A stretch of DNA of 45,164 nt from Ignavibacteriales bacterium (GCA_003567775.1 PWYR01000041.1:1-45164), one strand, 5' to 3'. Positions 8,099 through 18,169 are shown, counted from the stretch's first letter. A program made the numbers and translations. The notes: generated by a model not told the origin, from the letters alone.

Positions 8099-8584
8099 AT
8101 GCTTAACGTTGATCCGGGTTTAATAATCTGGACAGTGGTTACTTTTGGTATCCTTCTTCTCCTTCTTCGCTTGTTTGCCTGGAAGCCGATCATGAGTGCG
8201 CTTGATGCACGTGAGAAGAACATCCGGACATCCCTCGAAAAGGCAGAGAAAGCACGGGATGAAGCCGAGCGAATTCTTCAGGAAAACAAGAAAAACCTTG
8301 AGCAGACGGAAGAACAGGTTCAGAAAGTTTTAAAGGATGGTAGAACACTTGCCGAGAAAATGCGCCAGGAGATGATCAATAAGGCAAACGACGAATCCCG
8401 TCGAATGATCGAAAATGCCAAGGAGCAGATCAACCGGGAAAAACAAGAAGCGATGAATGAATTGCGGGGTGAAGTCGCGCGGCTTGCAGTCCAGGCGGCA
8501 AGCAAAATACTCGATGAGAAACTTGATGAGAAGAAGCATAAAAAAATCATTGATAAATTTATTGATGATTTGCCAGGTAATTGA
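8099..8584 (+). CDS. atpF: F-type ATP synthase subunit b
   Basis: A 161-residue peripheral-stalk subunit. One N-terminal membrane helix (about 7-28) is followed by a long charged coiled coil (about 35-140, rich in Glu, Lys, Ala and Arg) and a short C-terminal segment that would bind delta. It lies 45 bases after atpE and 13 bases before atpH. Only one b-type gene is present, so a b2 homodimer is expected. Confidence 0.95.
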   Translation: MLNVDPGLIIWTVVTFGILLLLLRLFAWKPIMSALDAREKNIRTSLEKAEKARDEAERILQENKKNLEQTEEQVQKVLKDGRTLAEKMRQEMINKANDESRRMIENAKEQINREKQEAMNELRGEVARLAVQAASKILDEKLDEKKHKKIIDKFIDDLPGN

Positions 8585-8597
8585 CAGGACTTAATCT

Positions 8598-9152
8598 ATG
8601 TCACATTTTCGTGTCGCACGACGATATGCCCGTGCACTTATAACATTAGCGGAAGAACAGGACAAACTCGAAACTATCGTTGTAGACCTTAATCGCGTAT
8701 CATCGCTCGTTGGGTCGTCTCGTGAGCTGACGCTATTTCTTAAAAACCCGTCGTACGGGAAGGAGAAAAAGCGTAAAGTTCTCGATGAACTATTCTCCGG
8801 AATGGTTGATGATTTAACGAACAGGTTTATTGTATTGCTCGTTGAGAAAGGCAGGCAAGGAATTCTCCAGGAGATCATAAACCATTTCAAACTACTGGTT
8901 GATGAAAGGATGGGAATCGTTCGGGCGGATGTGCGTTCGGCGATCGCGCTGGATAAGAAGCAGGAGAAAAGTTTGAAAAAGCAGCTCGAAGGATACACCG
9001 GGAAGAAGGTTGAAATAACATTCAGTTTGGACCGGAGTCTTCAGGGTGGATTCCTAGCCCGATTGGATGATACAGTGTTTGATGCAAGTATACGGCGACA
9101 GCTTGAATTGCTCGAAAAGAAATTTTTGTCCAATGGATCGTTTACCAAATGA
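8598..9152 (+). CDS. atpH: F-type ATP synthase subunit delta
   Basis: A 184-residue OSCP/delta protein that links the peripheral stalk to the alpha3beta3 head. The N-terminal helical bundle opens with FRVARRYARALITLAEEQ, and the C-terminal domain carries the family pattern GYTGKKVEITFSLDRSLQGG near 133-152. An AGGA site precedes the ATG. The gene is 34 bases upstream of atpA. Confidence 0.95.
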   Translation: MSHFRVARRYARALITLAEEQDKLETIVVDLNRVSSLVGSSRELTLFLKNPSYGKEKKRKVLDELFSGMVDDLTNRFIVLLVEKGRQGILQEIINHFKLLVDERMGIVRADVRSAIALDKKQEKSLKKQLEGYTGKKVEITFSLDRSLQGGFLARLDDTVFDASIRRQLELLEKKFLSNGSFTK

Positions 9153-9186
9153 TAGAAAATTGTTTTAATCTAATAAGGGATGAAAT

Positions 9187-10758
9187 ATGGCAGAAGTAAG
9201 ACCCGATGAAGTAGCCGCGATTCTGCGGAAACAAATTGCCGGTTTTGAAAAAGAAGTCGATATCTATGATGTCGGTACCGTTATTCAGGTGGGCGACGGA
9301 ATTGCACGCGCGTTTGGGTTATCAAAAGTGATGGCAACGGAGCTTGTTGAATTTCCTAACGGCAGTTATGGTATGGTTCTGAATCTCGAGGAGGATAATG
9401 TCGGGATAATTCTTTTTGGCGACGATACCGGTATCAGAGAAGGGGATACGGTGAAACGGACAGGGCGCGTTGCATCTATGCCGGTCGGTGATAATATGCT
9501 CGGTCGTGTAATCAATCCTATCGGTCAGCCGATTGACGGCAAGGGTCCGATAGAAACAAAAGAGTTTCTTCCCATCGAACGAAAAGCGCTTGGTGTTATT
9601 ACACGCCAGCCCGTGAAAGAACCAGTCCAGACCGGTATTAAAGCAATTGATGCTATGATACCCATCGGACGAGGCCAACGTGAGTTAATAATCGGAGATC
9701 GTCAGACCGGTAAAACTGCGATCGCCATAGATACAATCATTAATCAACGGCATACGCATACCGAAGAGGGAAAGAAAGAAGGTGTAAATCCGTTATACTG
9801 TATATATGTTTGTATCGGACAGAAAGGTTCAACCGTAGCACAGGTGGTGGATAAACTTGAAGAAATGGGAGCTATGGAATACACAACAGTGATTGTTGCA
9901 TCGGCGAATGACCCGGCGCCATTGCAGTTTATTGCACCTTATTCGGGAGCGACGCTCGGTGAGTATTTCCGTGATAAAGGACGGCACGCAATTGCAATCT
10001 ATGACGATCTCTCGAAGCACGCGCAAGCATACCGGCAGGTATCGTTGCTGCTGCGGCGTCCACCGGGACGCGAAGCGTATCCGGGCGATGTGTTTTATCT
10101 GCATTCGCGTTTGCTCGAAAGAGCATCAAAGCTTAACGACGAATTGGGAGGCGGCAGCTTAACTGCACTGCCGATCATTGAAACCCAGGCAGGCGACGTG
10201 TCGGCATATATTCCGACAAACGTTATCTCCATTACCGACGGGCAGATTTATCTTGAACCGAACCTCTTTAATGCGGGGGTGCGTCCGGCGATTAACGTGG
10301 GTATTTCGGTTTCACGCGTTGGAGGTAATGCGCAGATTAAAGCTATGAAAAAGGTTGCCGGTCACTTGCGACTTGAGCTTGCACAGTACCGTGAACTTGA
10401 GGCGTTTTCAAAGTTCGGCTCGGAACTCGATAAAGCAACGCAAGCCCAGCTTCGCAGAGGTCAGCGACTGGTTGAGTTGTTAAAACAGGGACAATATGTA
10501 CCGGCGCCGGTTGCAAAACAGGTGGTCGGCATATTCGCAGGTACAAACGGATATCTTGACAGTATTCCCGTTCATGAAGTGGCGCGGTTCGAGGCGGAGT
10601 TCCTTGAGAGAATGGAATTAAAGCATAACGATATTTTAAAAGAAATTGCAGAGAAGAAAGTGTTAAGCGACGAGTTGACAGAGAAACTGCACGAGATTCT
10701 CAAAGAGTTTACCGAGTCATTTAAAGTATCGTTGAAAGAAACAGGAACTGCGGCGTAG
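9187..10758 (+). CDS. atpA: F-type ATP synthase subunit alpha
   Basis: A 523-residue non-catalytic nucleotide-binding subunit of F1. The Walker A motif GDRQTGKT is at 170-177 (Lys176), and the ATP synthase alpha/beta signature region and the [17 protein letters not shown] stretch are intact. A site AAGGGATG precedes the ATG. The gene ends with TAG, so TAG is a normal stop codon here, which matters for the M16 gene at 29009. Length is typical for the family. Confidence 0.98.
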   Translation: MAEVRPDEVAAILRKQIAGFEKEVDIYDVGTVIQVGDGIARAFGLSKVMATELVEFPNGSYGMVLNLEEDNVGIILFGDDTGIREGDTVKRTGRVASMPVGDNMLGRVINPIGQPIDGKGPIETKEFLPIERKALGVITRQPVKEPVQTGIKAIDAMIPIGRGQRELIIGDRQTGKTAIAIDTIINQRHTHTEEGKKEGVNPLYCIYVCIGQKGSTVAQVVDKLEEMGAMEYTTVIVASANDPAPLQFIAPYSGATLGEYFRDKGRHAIAIYDDLSKHAQAYRQVSLLLRRPPGREAYPGDVFYLHSRLLERASKLNDELGGGSLTALPIIETQAGDVSAYIPTNVISITDGQIYLEPNLFNAGVRPAINVGISVSRVGGNAQIKAMKKVAGHLRLELAQYRELEAFSKFGSELDKATQAQLRRGQRLVELLKQGQYVPAPVAKQVVGIFAGTNGYLDSIPVHEVARFEAEFLERMELKHNDILKEIAEKKVLSDELTEKLHEILKEFTESFKVSLKETGTAA

Positions 10759-10793
10759 TTATAAGCATATACGTGTAACAATAGATACCATTT

Positions 10794-11684
10794 ATGGCTA
10801 CTTTACGTGAAATTAAACAACGGATAAACGGTGTAAAGAAAACGCAACAGATCACCAAGGCGATGAAAATGGTGGCTGCTGCCAAACTTCGCCGCGCGCA
10901 AAATAAAATTCTCTCTGCACGACCTTTTGCATACGAACTTGCCGATCTGCTCGGCCATCTTGTGCAGCAGGTCGATGTCAGTTTAAATCCATTGTTGAAA
11001 CCGCGGGAGGTCTCGAATGTCTGCCTGGTCGTTGTCACATCCGATCGGGGATTGTGCGGCGGATTTAACTCGAACCTGCTGCGATCCGCTGTTGCACATA
11101 TCAATAAACAATACAAGACTCATCAGGAACAAGGGACGTTGAAATTGGTATGTATCGGTCGGAAAGGATATGAGTTTTTCAATCGACGGAATTATCAGAT
11201 TCATCGTCGATATATCGGGTTGTTCGGAAAATTGAATTTTTCCGGAGTTCAGGATATTGTCGAAGATATGAAAGATGATTATTTAAACGGTGTTTTTGAT
11301 AAAGTCGAGGTCGTATTTAATGAGTTCAAATCTGTTGTCGTTCCGAGAATTGTATTTGAACAATTTCTTCCTATACCGCCGAAGGAAATTAAAGAAGAAT
11401 CAAAATTGAGAGGACAGGTAGATTATATTTACGAGCCGTCGCCCGAGGAGATCGTTAATAAATTGATCCCGAAACATCTTGATACCCATTTCTGGCGTGT
11501 ATTGCTCGAATCAAACGCCGCCGAAGAAGGATCACGCATGGCTGCGATGGATGCGGCTACTGAAAATGCTAAAGAACTTATTCACAATCTGAACTTAACG
11601 TACAATAAAGCGCGTCAAACCGCTATTACAACCGAAATTATGGATATTGTCGGCGGTGCAAACGCGCTGGAAAGCAGCAACTGA
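10794..11684 (+). CDS. atpG: F-type ATP synthase subunit gamma
   Basis: A 296-residue central-shaft subunit. The N-terminal helix begins LREIKQRINGVKKTQQITKAM and the C-terminal helix ends near KARQTAITTEIMDIVGGANA, both family hallmarks. TSDRGLCGGFN (about 82-92) is the conserved Rossmann-like core motif. No beta (atpD) or epsilon (atpC) gene follows, so these must be elsewhere in the genome. Confidence 0.97.
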   Translation: MATLREIKQRINGVKKTQQITKAMKMVAAAKLRRAQNKILSARPFAYELADLLGHLVQQVDVSLNPLLKPREVSNVCLVVVTSDRGLCGGFNSNLLRSAVAHINKQYKTHQEQGTLKLVCIGRKGYEFFNRRNYQIHRRYIGLFGKLNFSGVQDIVEDMKDDYLNGVFDKVEVVFNEFKSVVVPRIVFEQFLPIPPKEIKEESKLRGQVDYIYEPSPEEIVNKLIPKHLDTHFWRVLLESNAAEEGSRMAAMDAATENAKELIHNLNLTYNKARQTAITTEIMDIVGGANALESSN

Positions 11685-11698
11685 TAGCCGTAAAGCCG

Positions 11699-11727
11699 TT
11701 GACTTATTTCAATCCATTGCCTATTTT
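11699..11727 (+). promoter_or_regulatory. Sigma70-like promoter candidate for plsY-gpsA-recG
   Basis: TTGACT at 11699-11704, a 17-base spacer and TATTTT at 11722-11727, in the 90-base gap between atpG and plsY. It would let the lipid and repair genes be expressed apart from the ATP synthase genes. This is a motif match only. Confidence 0.4.
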
Positions 11728-11774
11728 ACATTATTGGTTAGTATAGAACATTCATTAGCTTCGAGGCCATTGGT

Positions 11775-12479
11775 ATGGAGCAACTGGCAGTAATAATAGT
11801 TTTGAGCTACCTGGTCGGATCGATCCCTACCAGTATAATTTATAGTAAATACTTCCGCGGAATTGACATACGAAAATACGGAAGCGGCAATCCGGGTGGT
11901 ACTAATGTCTTTCGTGTGTTGGGTTGGAAACCCGGTGTCGGTGTTATGATATTCGATGGGTTAAAGGGGTTTATCGCTGTTGCAATAATTGCGCGTATTT
12001 ATTATGATCCCGTGCTTGCCGGCGGCGACTTACTGATCGAAGAATTTACTCTTGTTCAAATTATTGCAGGTGCGTCCGCAATTCTCGGTCACATCTGGAC
12101 CGTTTTTGCAGGATTTAAAGGCGGTAAAGGTATCGCGACTGCCGCGGGTATGCTCGTCGGCATTGCGCCGGTTGAGTTTACAGTATCAATGGTAGTCTTT
12201 AGTATAGTTTTGGTGTCATCACGTTTTGTTTCGCTCGGTTCTATTAGTGCGGCTGTCGCTTTTCCGCTCACCCTCTTTTTCCGGTGGAATGTGTTTAACG
12301 CCGAAATCCAGGATTATTTTGTTCTCGTTTACTTCAGCATCGGTATTGCCGCGCTCTTGATATATACACACAGAAGTAACATTAAACGACTAATAAAAGG
12401 GACGGAGAATAAACTGTCTTCTATCTCTCTCAGGAGTAAAAGCAGGAAGGATATGACAAAGGAGCCCCGTACGGAATGA
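11775..12479 (+). CDS. plsY: Acyl-phosphate:glycerol-3-phosphate acyltransferase
   Basis: A 234-residue integral membrane enzyme that makes 1-acyl-glycerol-3-phosphate, the first step of phospholipid synthesis. The three conserved PlsY motifs are present: SIPTS near 17-21, GSGNPGGTNVFR near 37-48, and FKGGKGIATAAG near 114-125. The C-terminal basic tail of about 30 residues (after about 200) makes it slightly longer than usual. GAGG precedes the start. It overlaps gpsA by four bases (ATGA), which coordinates use of glycerol-3-phosphate with its supply. Confidence 0.95.
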   Translation: MEQLAVIIVLSYLVGSIPTSIIYSKYFRGIDIRKYGSGNPGGTNVFRVLGWKPGVGVMIFDGLKGFIAVAIIARIYYDPVLAGGDLLIEEFTLVQIIAGASAILGHIWTVFAGFKGGKGIATAAGMLVGIAPVEFTVSMVVFSIVLVSSRFVSLGSISAAVAFPLTLFFRWNVFNAEIQDYFVLVYFSIGIAALLIYTHRSNIKRLIKGTENKLSSISLRSKSRKDMTKEPRTE

Positions 12480-13474
12480 CCATAACTGTTCTTGGCGCCG
12501 GAAGTTGGGGTACGACGCTTTCGATCCTCCTCTACACCGGTCATTACAATGTTACTTTATGGACGTATAGAGACGACCATGCGAAAAGCATGCGAGAGAC
12601 TCGTTTTAACACGGAATTTCTCCCCGATGTACCTCTTCCGGACGATTTACATATTTCGAGCGATCTTGCATCGACAGTCAATCAGGCGGAGATGATCGTA
12701 GCTGCTATACCAACGCAATATGTTCGGTCTGTGTTTGCACAATTAAGCGATATAGATCTTTCCGATAAAATCATTGTGAACGTTGCGAAAGGCATCGAAA
12801 ACGAATCGCTTATGACGATATCCGAGATTATCGAAGATTGTTGCCCGACGGTCAAAGCGAGGAAACAATCTATTCTCTCGGGACCCAGCCATGCGGAGGA
12901 AGTATCGCGCAACGTTCCTACCGCGGTAGTTGCAGCATCGCCAAGTATTGAAACCGCAAAACTTGTTCAGCAAACTTTTCTTACCCCGTATTTTCGTGTC
13001 TATGCAAGCGCCGATTTACGCGGTGTGGAATTAGGCGGTTCTTTAAAAAACGTCATCGCAATTGCGGCAGGAATTTCCGACGGCATCGGGTTTGGCGACA
13101 ATACGAAAGCCGCTTTGCTTACCCGTGGTATAGTAGAAATTACTCGGCTCGGTGTCGCTATGGGCGCCGACCAAAATTCATTCGCCGGTTTGTCCGGGAT
13201 CGGTGATTTAATCGTTACGTGTACGAGTAAGCACAGTAGGAATCGCTATGTCGGTGAACAGATAGGTCAAGGCCGAAAACTCAGCGAAATATTAAAAGAA
13301 ATGATTATGGTTGCCGAAGGTGTCGCCACAACCAAATCGGTGTATGAACTTTCGGTGCAGTATAATATTGATATGCCGATTTCAACTGAAGTATATCGGA
13401 TGTTGTTTGAAGAGAAGGACCCGCATCAGGCAACCGAAGAGCTTATGACGCGGGATGCAAAAATTGAATTGTAA
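12476..13474 (+). CDS. gpsA: Glycerol-3-phosphate dehydrogenase [NAD(P)+]
   Basis: A 332-residue cytosolic enzyme that reduces dihydroxyacetone phosphate to glycerol-3-phosphate. The dinucleotide motif GAGSWGTTLS is at residues 6-15. The catalytic lysine region GGSLKNVIAIAAGISDG and the later FAGLSGIGDLIVTCTS are intact. It overlaps plsY by four bases at its start and recG by one base at its end (TAATG), so the three form one operon. Confidence 0.96.
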   Translation: MTITVLGAGSWGTTLSILLYTGHYNVTLWTYRDDHAKSMRETRFNTEFLPDVPLPDDLHISSDLASTVNQAEMIVAAIPTQYVRSVFAQLSDIDLSDKIIVNVAKGIENESLMTISEIIEDCCPTVKARKQSILSGPSHAEEVSRNVPTAVVAASPSIETAKLVQQTFLTPYFRVYASADLRGVELGGSLKNVIAIAAGISDGIGFGDNTKAALLTRGIVEITRLGVAMGADQNSFAGLSGIGDLIVTCTSKHSRNRYVGEQIGQGRKLSEILKEMIMVAEGVATTKSVYELSVQYNIDMPISTEVYRMLFEEKDPHQATEELMTRDAKIEL

Positions 13475-15705
13475 TGTCATCTTCACAGGGTCAACATCCT
13501 CTTGATACTCCTATTACGTTCGTTAAGCGTGTAGGGCCCCGCCGCGCGGATGTGTTTGCCTCAATTGGAATACATACCGTCCGCAATCTTTTTCATATGT
13601 ATCCGCGAAAGTATCTCGATCGCAGTTCTATTGTGAAGATAAACGACCTCTGGCAATATGTCGACACCGGCATGGAAGTTACCGTCGTTGCGGTTGTGCG
13701 CGGAAAAGATATTGTCCGGAGCTATAAAAAACGAGAGCGGTTTATTCTGGTTGTGGGAGATGAACAATCGTTTATGGATTGTATCTGGTTCCGGCGTGTA
13801 CGAACAATGGAACGAATCTTTCGAAAAGGCGAACGTCTTGCTATCTCCGGGCAGGTAACTGATTTCAACGGTACTTTGCAAATGGTGCATCCGTCTTTTG
13901 ACCGGCTATCGCCTCAAAAAGATGATGACGAGGAGTATAACTGGGAGGAGATGTTTAACACCGGACGTATTCTACCGATATATACCGAAACCGCCGATAT
14001 GAAAGAAGCCGGACTGGAGGGGAGTGTTCTTCGTTCTATAGTGCTGCAGGCATTTGAGAAATTCGGTGATCATCTCGAGGAGCATCTGCCGGAAGAGCTG
14101 ATCCATCGCCGTAATCTTATCAAGTACCCTTTAGCGTTGCAAACCGTTCATTTCCCCAAGTCTGCCGAAGCTATTCAACGATCTCGCGAGCGGTTGAAAT
14201 ATGATGAGCTATTTTTCTTGCAAATGTTGCTCGGTTATCGCAGGCGGGGGGCGCGGCGAGTGCCGGGAATCTCTTTCAATGTGAAGAGCGATTTAGCGAG
14301 AACACTTGTTAACCGTCTCCCGTTTTCTCTTACCATTGCACAAAAGCGGGTCATAAAAGAAATAGCAGCGGATATGGAAAGCAATAAGCCCATGCACCGC
14401 CTCTTGCAAGGAGATGTTGGAAGCGGTAAGACGATTGTTTCGGTTCTTTCAATGCTTGTTGCGGTAGACAACGACTACCAGGCAGTGTTTATGGCGCCGA
14501 CCGAGATACTTGCTGTACAGCATTTTACAAACATAAGCAGATTGTTGGAACCGATCGGTCTTCAACCGGTATTGCTTATCGGTAGTCAGAAAAAGAACGA
14601 GCGTAAACCTATTGAAGAATCCGTCGCCGATGGAAGCGCAAAGGTGATTATCGGTACGCACGCGCTTTTTCAGGAAAGCGTGTCATTTAACAAGCTCGGA
14701 TTCATAATAATCGACGAGCAGCACCGGTTCGGAGTTATGCAGCGACTCAGGTTATATGAAAAAGCGAAAACTCCGGAAACAAACGGTCGCGCTCCCGATC
14801 TTTTAGTTTTAACCGCCACCCCGATTCCCCGAACATTATCGTTAACATTATACGGCGATCTTGATACCTCAATTCTCGATGAACGCCCGCCGGGACGAAA
14901 GCTCGTGAAAACTGCCGTACGAACTAAAAATGAGCGGGATAAAGTGTATGTGTTTGCCCGCGACGAGGTTAAAAAAGGAAGACAGGTGTATGTTGTCTAT
15001 CCGCTCATCGAACAATCCGAAAAGATCGACTTGAAGGCTGCGAAAGAAGGATATGAGGAACTGCAAAAGGGAATTTTTAAGGATTACACTGTTGCCCTGT
15101 TACACGGTAAAATGGCGCGTGAGGAAAATGAAGATATTATGAGTCGATTTCGGGACGGAAGGATCGATGTTCTGGTTGCTACGACCGTAATCGAAGTCGG
15201 GGTTGATGTACCCAATGCAACTATTATGATAATAGAACACGCCGAACGTTTTGGTTTATCACAGCTTCATCAGTTGCGTGGACGTGTCGGGCGGGGAACG
15301 GATCAATCGTATTGTATTCTTATTCATTATCTCAGTCCGTATAATAAAGCTGCTGCATTCAATCGTGGTTCGCTCACAGATCGATCTCTTCAGAAGGAAG
15401 AGGAAAAGCAGAAGGGAATGGTGCGGCTTGAAACAATTAGCTCAACCGAAGATGGCTTCAAGATTGCCGAGGTTGATTTAAAACTTCGCGGACCGGGTGA
15501 GTTTTTCGGAGTCAGACAAAGTGGTTTTCCCGAATTGAAGCTCGCTTCGCTTGTTGATGATAAAAAGTTATTAGACCAAGCCCGCACCGATGCATTTGCA
15601 ATTGTGAAGAGCGACCCGCATCTTCGTGAAACATCGCACGAATCATTACGACATTATTTTGATCATTATATGAAGCCATTGCTCGACCTTACGCAAGCAG
15701 GATAA
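13474..15705 (+). CDS. recG: ATP-dependent DNA helicase RecG
   Basis: A 743-residue superfamily 2 helicase that remodels stalled replication forks and Holliday junctions. The N-terminal wedge/OB domain (about 10-200) is followed by Walker A GDVGSGKT at 313-320, the DEQH box at 414-417, the TATPIPRT motif and the helicase C-terminal motifs ending in QLRGRVGRG. It is about 50 residues longer than E. coli RecG (693). Part of the extra length is an acidic insert near 148-160 (DDDEEYNWEEM). It is cotranscribed with gpsA. Confidence 0.96.
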   Translation: MSSSQGQHPLDTPITFVKRVGPRRADVFASIGIHTVRNLFHMYPRKYLDRSSIVKINDLWQYVDTGMEVTVVAVVRGKDIVRSYKKRERFILVVGDEQSFMDCIWFRRVRTMERIFRKGERLAISGQVTDFNGTLQMVHPSFDRLSPQKDDDEEYNWEEMFNTGRILPIYTETADMKEAGLEGSVLRSIVLQAFEKFGDHLEEHLPEELIHRRNLIKYPLALQTVHFPKSAEAIQRSRERLKYDELFFLQMLLGYRRRGARRVPGISFNVKSDLARTLVNRLPFSLTIAQKRVIKEIAADMESNKPMHRLLQGDVGSGKTIVSVLSMLVAVDNDYQAVFMAPTEILAVQHFTNISRLLEPIGLQPVLLIGSQKKNERKPIEESVADGSAKVIIGTHALFQESVSFNKLGFIIIDEQHRFGVMQRLRLYEKAKTPETNGRAPDLLVLTATPIPRTLSLTLYGDLDTSILDERPPGRKLVKTAVRTKNERDKVYVFARDEVKKGRQVYVVYPLIEQSEKIDLKAAKEGYEELQKGIFKDYTVALLHGKMAREENEDIMSRFRDGRIDVLVATTVIEVGVDVPNATIMIIEHAERFGLSQLHQLRGRVGRGTDQSYCILIHYLSPYNKAAAFNRGSLTDRSLQKEEEKQKGMVRLETISSTEDGFKIAEVDLKLRGPGEFFGVRQSGFPELKLASLVDDKKLLDQARTDAFAIVKSDPHLRETSHESLRHYFDHYMKPLLDLTQAG

Positions 15706-15874
15706 TCACGATAGCAATCGGGACTGAAACATGTTTGTTATTCTTTTTAATAAATCAACCGACTTATAGTTTTTTAAAATTACAATTCATCAATTCTCTG
15801 TTACACTCTCTTTCCATCGTCAATCGATAGCAAATCGTGTTGTAAAAAAAATTTCAATTAAATGCCTTTTTCAC

Positions 15875-15902
15875 TTGACAAATGTTTATAAATGTTTATA
15901 TT
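15875..15902 (+). promoter_or_regulatory. Promoter with an exact 10-bp tandem repeat in its spacer
   Basis: TTGACA at 15875-15880, a 16-base spacer and TATATT at 15897-15902, 40 bases before the first ATP-grasp gene. The spacer and start of the -10 consist of two exact copies of aatgtttata (15881-15900). The rest of the 236-base gap after recG is AT-rich with nothing else recognisable. The repeat could be an operator or just AT-rich slippage. Confidence 0.5.
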
Positions 15903-15941
15903 TACATCCAATTAAATGTTTTTTCGAAATAGAATAATTTC

Positions 15942-17003
15942 ATGCAGATCGCTCTAACATATAACGTTAAGAAAGAGCACACGACAGCAAACGAAACAAG
16001 CGACTCTTTCGATCCTTCGAGTAACTCCGGCGAACGAATACCTTTAAGCTATGACGACACCTATGCGGAGTGGGATAGTTGGGAGACGATCAATGCGCTT
16101 CGCGATGCAATAGCAATCCGGTACGACGTACACATGGTTGAAGCCGATGAAGATGCATTCGAGAAGTTGCGATCGTTGCGACCGGATTTTGTTTTTAACA
16201 TCGCCGAAGGTTTCAAAGGAGTATCGCGCGAAGCGCAGATACCTGTTATGTGTGAAATGCTGCAACTACCGTATCTCGGTTCCGATCCGCTTACATTGTC
16301 GCTCTGTCTTGATAAAGCGCGAACGAAAGAAATACTCAACTATCATAATATTCCGACTGCATCCTTCTTCGTTTGCGAACAAGCATCGTCATTGAACGGA
16401 CATGCGTTAACATTCCCCCAAATCGTTAAGCCGCTGCATGAGGGATCGAGCAAAGGAATTTATAATAAATCGTTGGTTCATGCATACGATGAGTTGCGTC
16501 AAGAAGTCGAACGCATCATCGATCGGTACGGACAACCCGCCTTAATCGAATCATTCCTCCCGGGTAGAGAGTTTACTGTTGCATTAATGGGAAACGGAAA
16601 TAAGGTTAAGCCCTTGCCGATTGTAGAGATAAAATATGATTCGTTACCTGAAGGCGTTAATCCGATTTATTCTTATGAAGCTAAATGGATCTGGGATACG
16701 CCGGATCAACCTCTTGAAATATTTTCATGCCCCGCAAAGATCGATCCGGCATTGCAAAATGAAATTGAGAAGATATGTATGGATACGTATCGTGTACTCA
16801 GATGTAAAGATTGGTCGCGCATTGATGTCCGGCTCGATGAGATGGATGTTCCACATATTATAGAGATAAACCCGCTGCCCGGCATACTACCAAATGAAGA
16901 AGATAATTCATGTTTCCCGAAAGCAGCCAGGGCGGCTGGGATCAGCTATCAAGAGTTAATAAAAAGAGTTATAGATGTTGCAAAGGAACGATGGAATATA
17001 TAG
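15942..17003 (+). CDS. ATP-grasp ligase, D-Ala-D-Ala ligase-like (first copy)
   Basis: A 353-residue ATP-grasp enzyme that would activate a carboxylate as acyl-phosphate and join it to an amine. The N-terminal half resembles Ddl (IAEGFKG near 88-94, then LPYLGSDP and CLDKARTKE). The ATP-grasp residues are visible: IVKPLHEGSSKGI, the YEAKW loop, WSRIDVRLDE and the metal ligands in EINP. In true Ddl the last motif continues with a serine-rich loop (ExNTxPGxTxxS). Here it is EINPLPGILPNEEDN, so the acceptor pocket differs and D-Ala-D-Ala is unlikely. It leads a four-gene run ending in lysine 2,3-aminomutase. No clear ribosome site is visible. Confidence 0.82.
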   Translation: MQIALTYNVKKEHTTANETSDSFDPSSNSGERIPLSYDDTYAEWDSWETINALRDAIAIRYDVHMVEADEDAFEKLRSLRPDFVFNIAEGFKGVSREAQIPVMCEMLQLPYLGSDPLTLSLCLDKARTKEILNYHNIPTASFFVCEQASSLNGHALTFPQIVKPLHEGSSKGIYNKSLVHAYDELRQEVERIIDRYGQPALIESFLPGREFTVALMGNGNKVKPLPIVEIKYDSLPEGVNPIYSYEAKWIWDTPDQPLEIFSCPAKIDPALQNEIEKICMDTYRVLRCKDWSRIDVRLDEMDVPHIIEINPLPGILPNEEDNSCFPKAARAAGISYQELIKRVIDVAKERWNI

Positions 17004-17089
17004 GGATTTAAATGTGTTAAAGTATATACGAGATAATAAATTAATGCGATTGAATAAAGTAGGATTCGACTAATAACCACGGGCAATAA

Positions 17090-18169
17090 ATGGACAAAAA
17101 GTTGCGGGTGCTCGTTTTATTTAACGACCCGGATTATCCGGGAGAAAACTCTCAGACCGTAGTCACTGCCGATGGAACGGTTGAGAAAAAAGCGTCTCTG
17201 AACACGAGTGCAATCGACGCGCCGGTTGTAGATACTTCAAACGAGGGATTGGAAATTGAGGTTGAAGCTATTTGTGAGTCGTTAGAGAAGAAAGGCATAA
17301 CGGCGGCGTCTTTGAACTTGAAGAACGATACGGATTTGCTCATTGAAACGTTGCGCAATCGACAAATGGATGTAATATTCAACCTTGTTGAATCGTATCA
17401 TAATGAGTCGGAGCCGGAGATGTATGTCGCAGGGTTATACGATCTTTATAAAATTCCGTATACCGGCGCTGCACCAAAAGCGCTTGGTAATTGTCTCGAT
17501 AAAATTCTCACCAAACAATTGCTTCGGAGCCATCGAATACGTGTCCCGCGATATAAAGTTATTCATTCACTCCCCTTGCACGAACCCATCGGAATGCCGT
17601 ACCCGCTCATAGTGAAACCCGTACACGAAGATGCAAGCGCGGGAATTGAGAACGACTCAATTGTAAGAAATCGGAAAGGGCTGCTTGAACGTATTGAGTA
17701 CATACATCGATGGTTTAAACAAGGAGCGTTGGTCGAAGAGTACATAGAGGGGAGAGAGTTTAACGTTTCGGTAGTCGGGAATAAGCCGGCAATAACAATG
17801 CCCGTGTCAGAGATCGATTTTTCCGGTATGCCGGATCACCTTCATAAAATTGTAAGTTACCAGGCAAAATGGATACCCGACCATATTGCCTACAGACATA
17901 CCGTACCGGTTTGTCCCGCAAAAATATCCGAACGGCTTTCACACACACTGAGCCGCACTGCGCTTTCATGCGTTCGGATTATGGAAACACGCGATTATGC
18001 ACGGGTGGATATGCGCGTTACTGAAAACGGTAATATATATGTGCTTGAGGTTAATCCGAATCCCGATATTTCCCGCGATGCAGGTTTAATGCGTGCTACA
18101 TCAGTATATGGTTGGGATCACGGTGAAACTTTAAGACGAATTGTTTACTATGCTTACGAAAGAAAATGA
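17090..18169 (+). CDS. ATP-grasp ligase, D-Ala-D-Ala ligase-like (second copy)
   Basis: A 359-residue paralog of the preceding gene with the same fold. Visible motifs are FNLVESYHNESEPEMY near 97-112, NCLDKILTKQL, LIVKPVHEDASAGI, the YQAKW loop and YARVDMRV followed by LEVNPNPDI. As in the first copy, the serine loop of D-Ala-D-Ala ligase is missing. The N-terminal 55 residues hold an extra acidic stretch with no counterpart in Ddl. Two non-identical ligases in tandem suggest two successive condensations or a heterodimer. It overlaps the acetyltransferase gene by four bases. The substrate is unknown. Confidence 0.82.
   Translation: MDKKLRVLVLFNDPDYPGENSQTVVTADGTVEKKASLNTSAIDAPVVDTSNEGLEIEVEAICESLEKKGITAASLNLKNDTDLLIETLRNRQMDVIFNLVESYHNESEPEMYVAGLYDLYKIPYTGAAPKALGNCLDKILTKQLLRSHRIRVPRYKVIHSLPLHEPIGMPYPLIVKPVHEDASAGIENDSIVRNRKGLLERIEYIHRWFKQGALVEEYIEGREFNVSVVGNKPAITMPVSEIDFSGMPDHLHKIVSYQAKWIPDHIAYRHTVPVCPAKISERLSHTLSRTALSCVRIMETRDYARVDMRVTENGNIYVLEVNPNPDISRDAGLMRATSVYGWDHGETLRRIVYYAYERK

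Noticed and set aside
15942-18169. Annotation of the two ATP-grasp genes as D-alanine-D-alanine ligase (ddl)
   Set aside because: The serine loop after the ExN metal motif is missing in both, there are two copies, and neither is near mur or fts genes.
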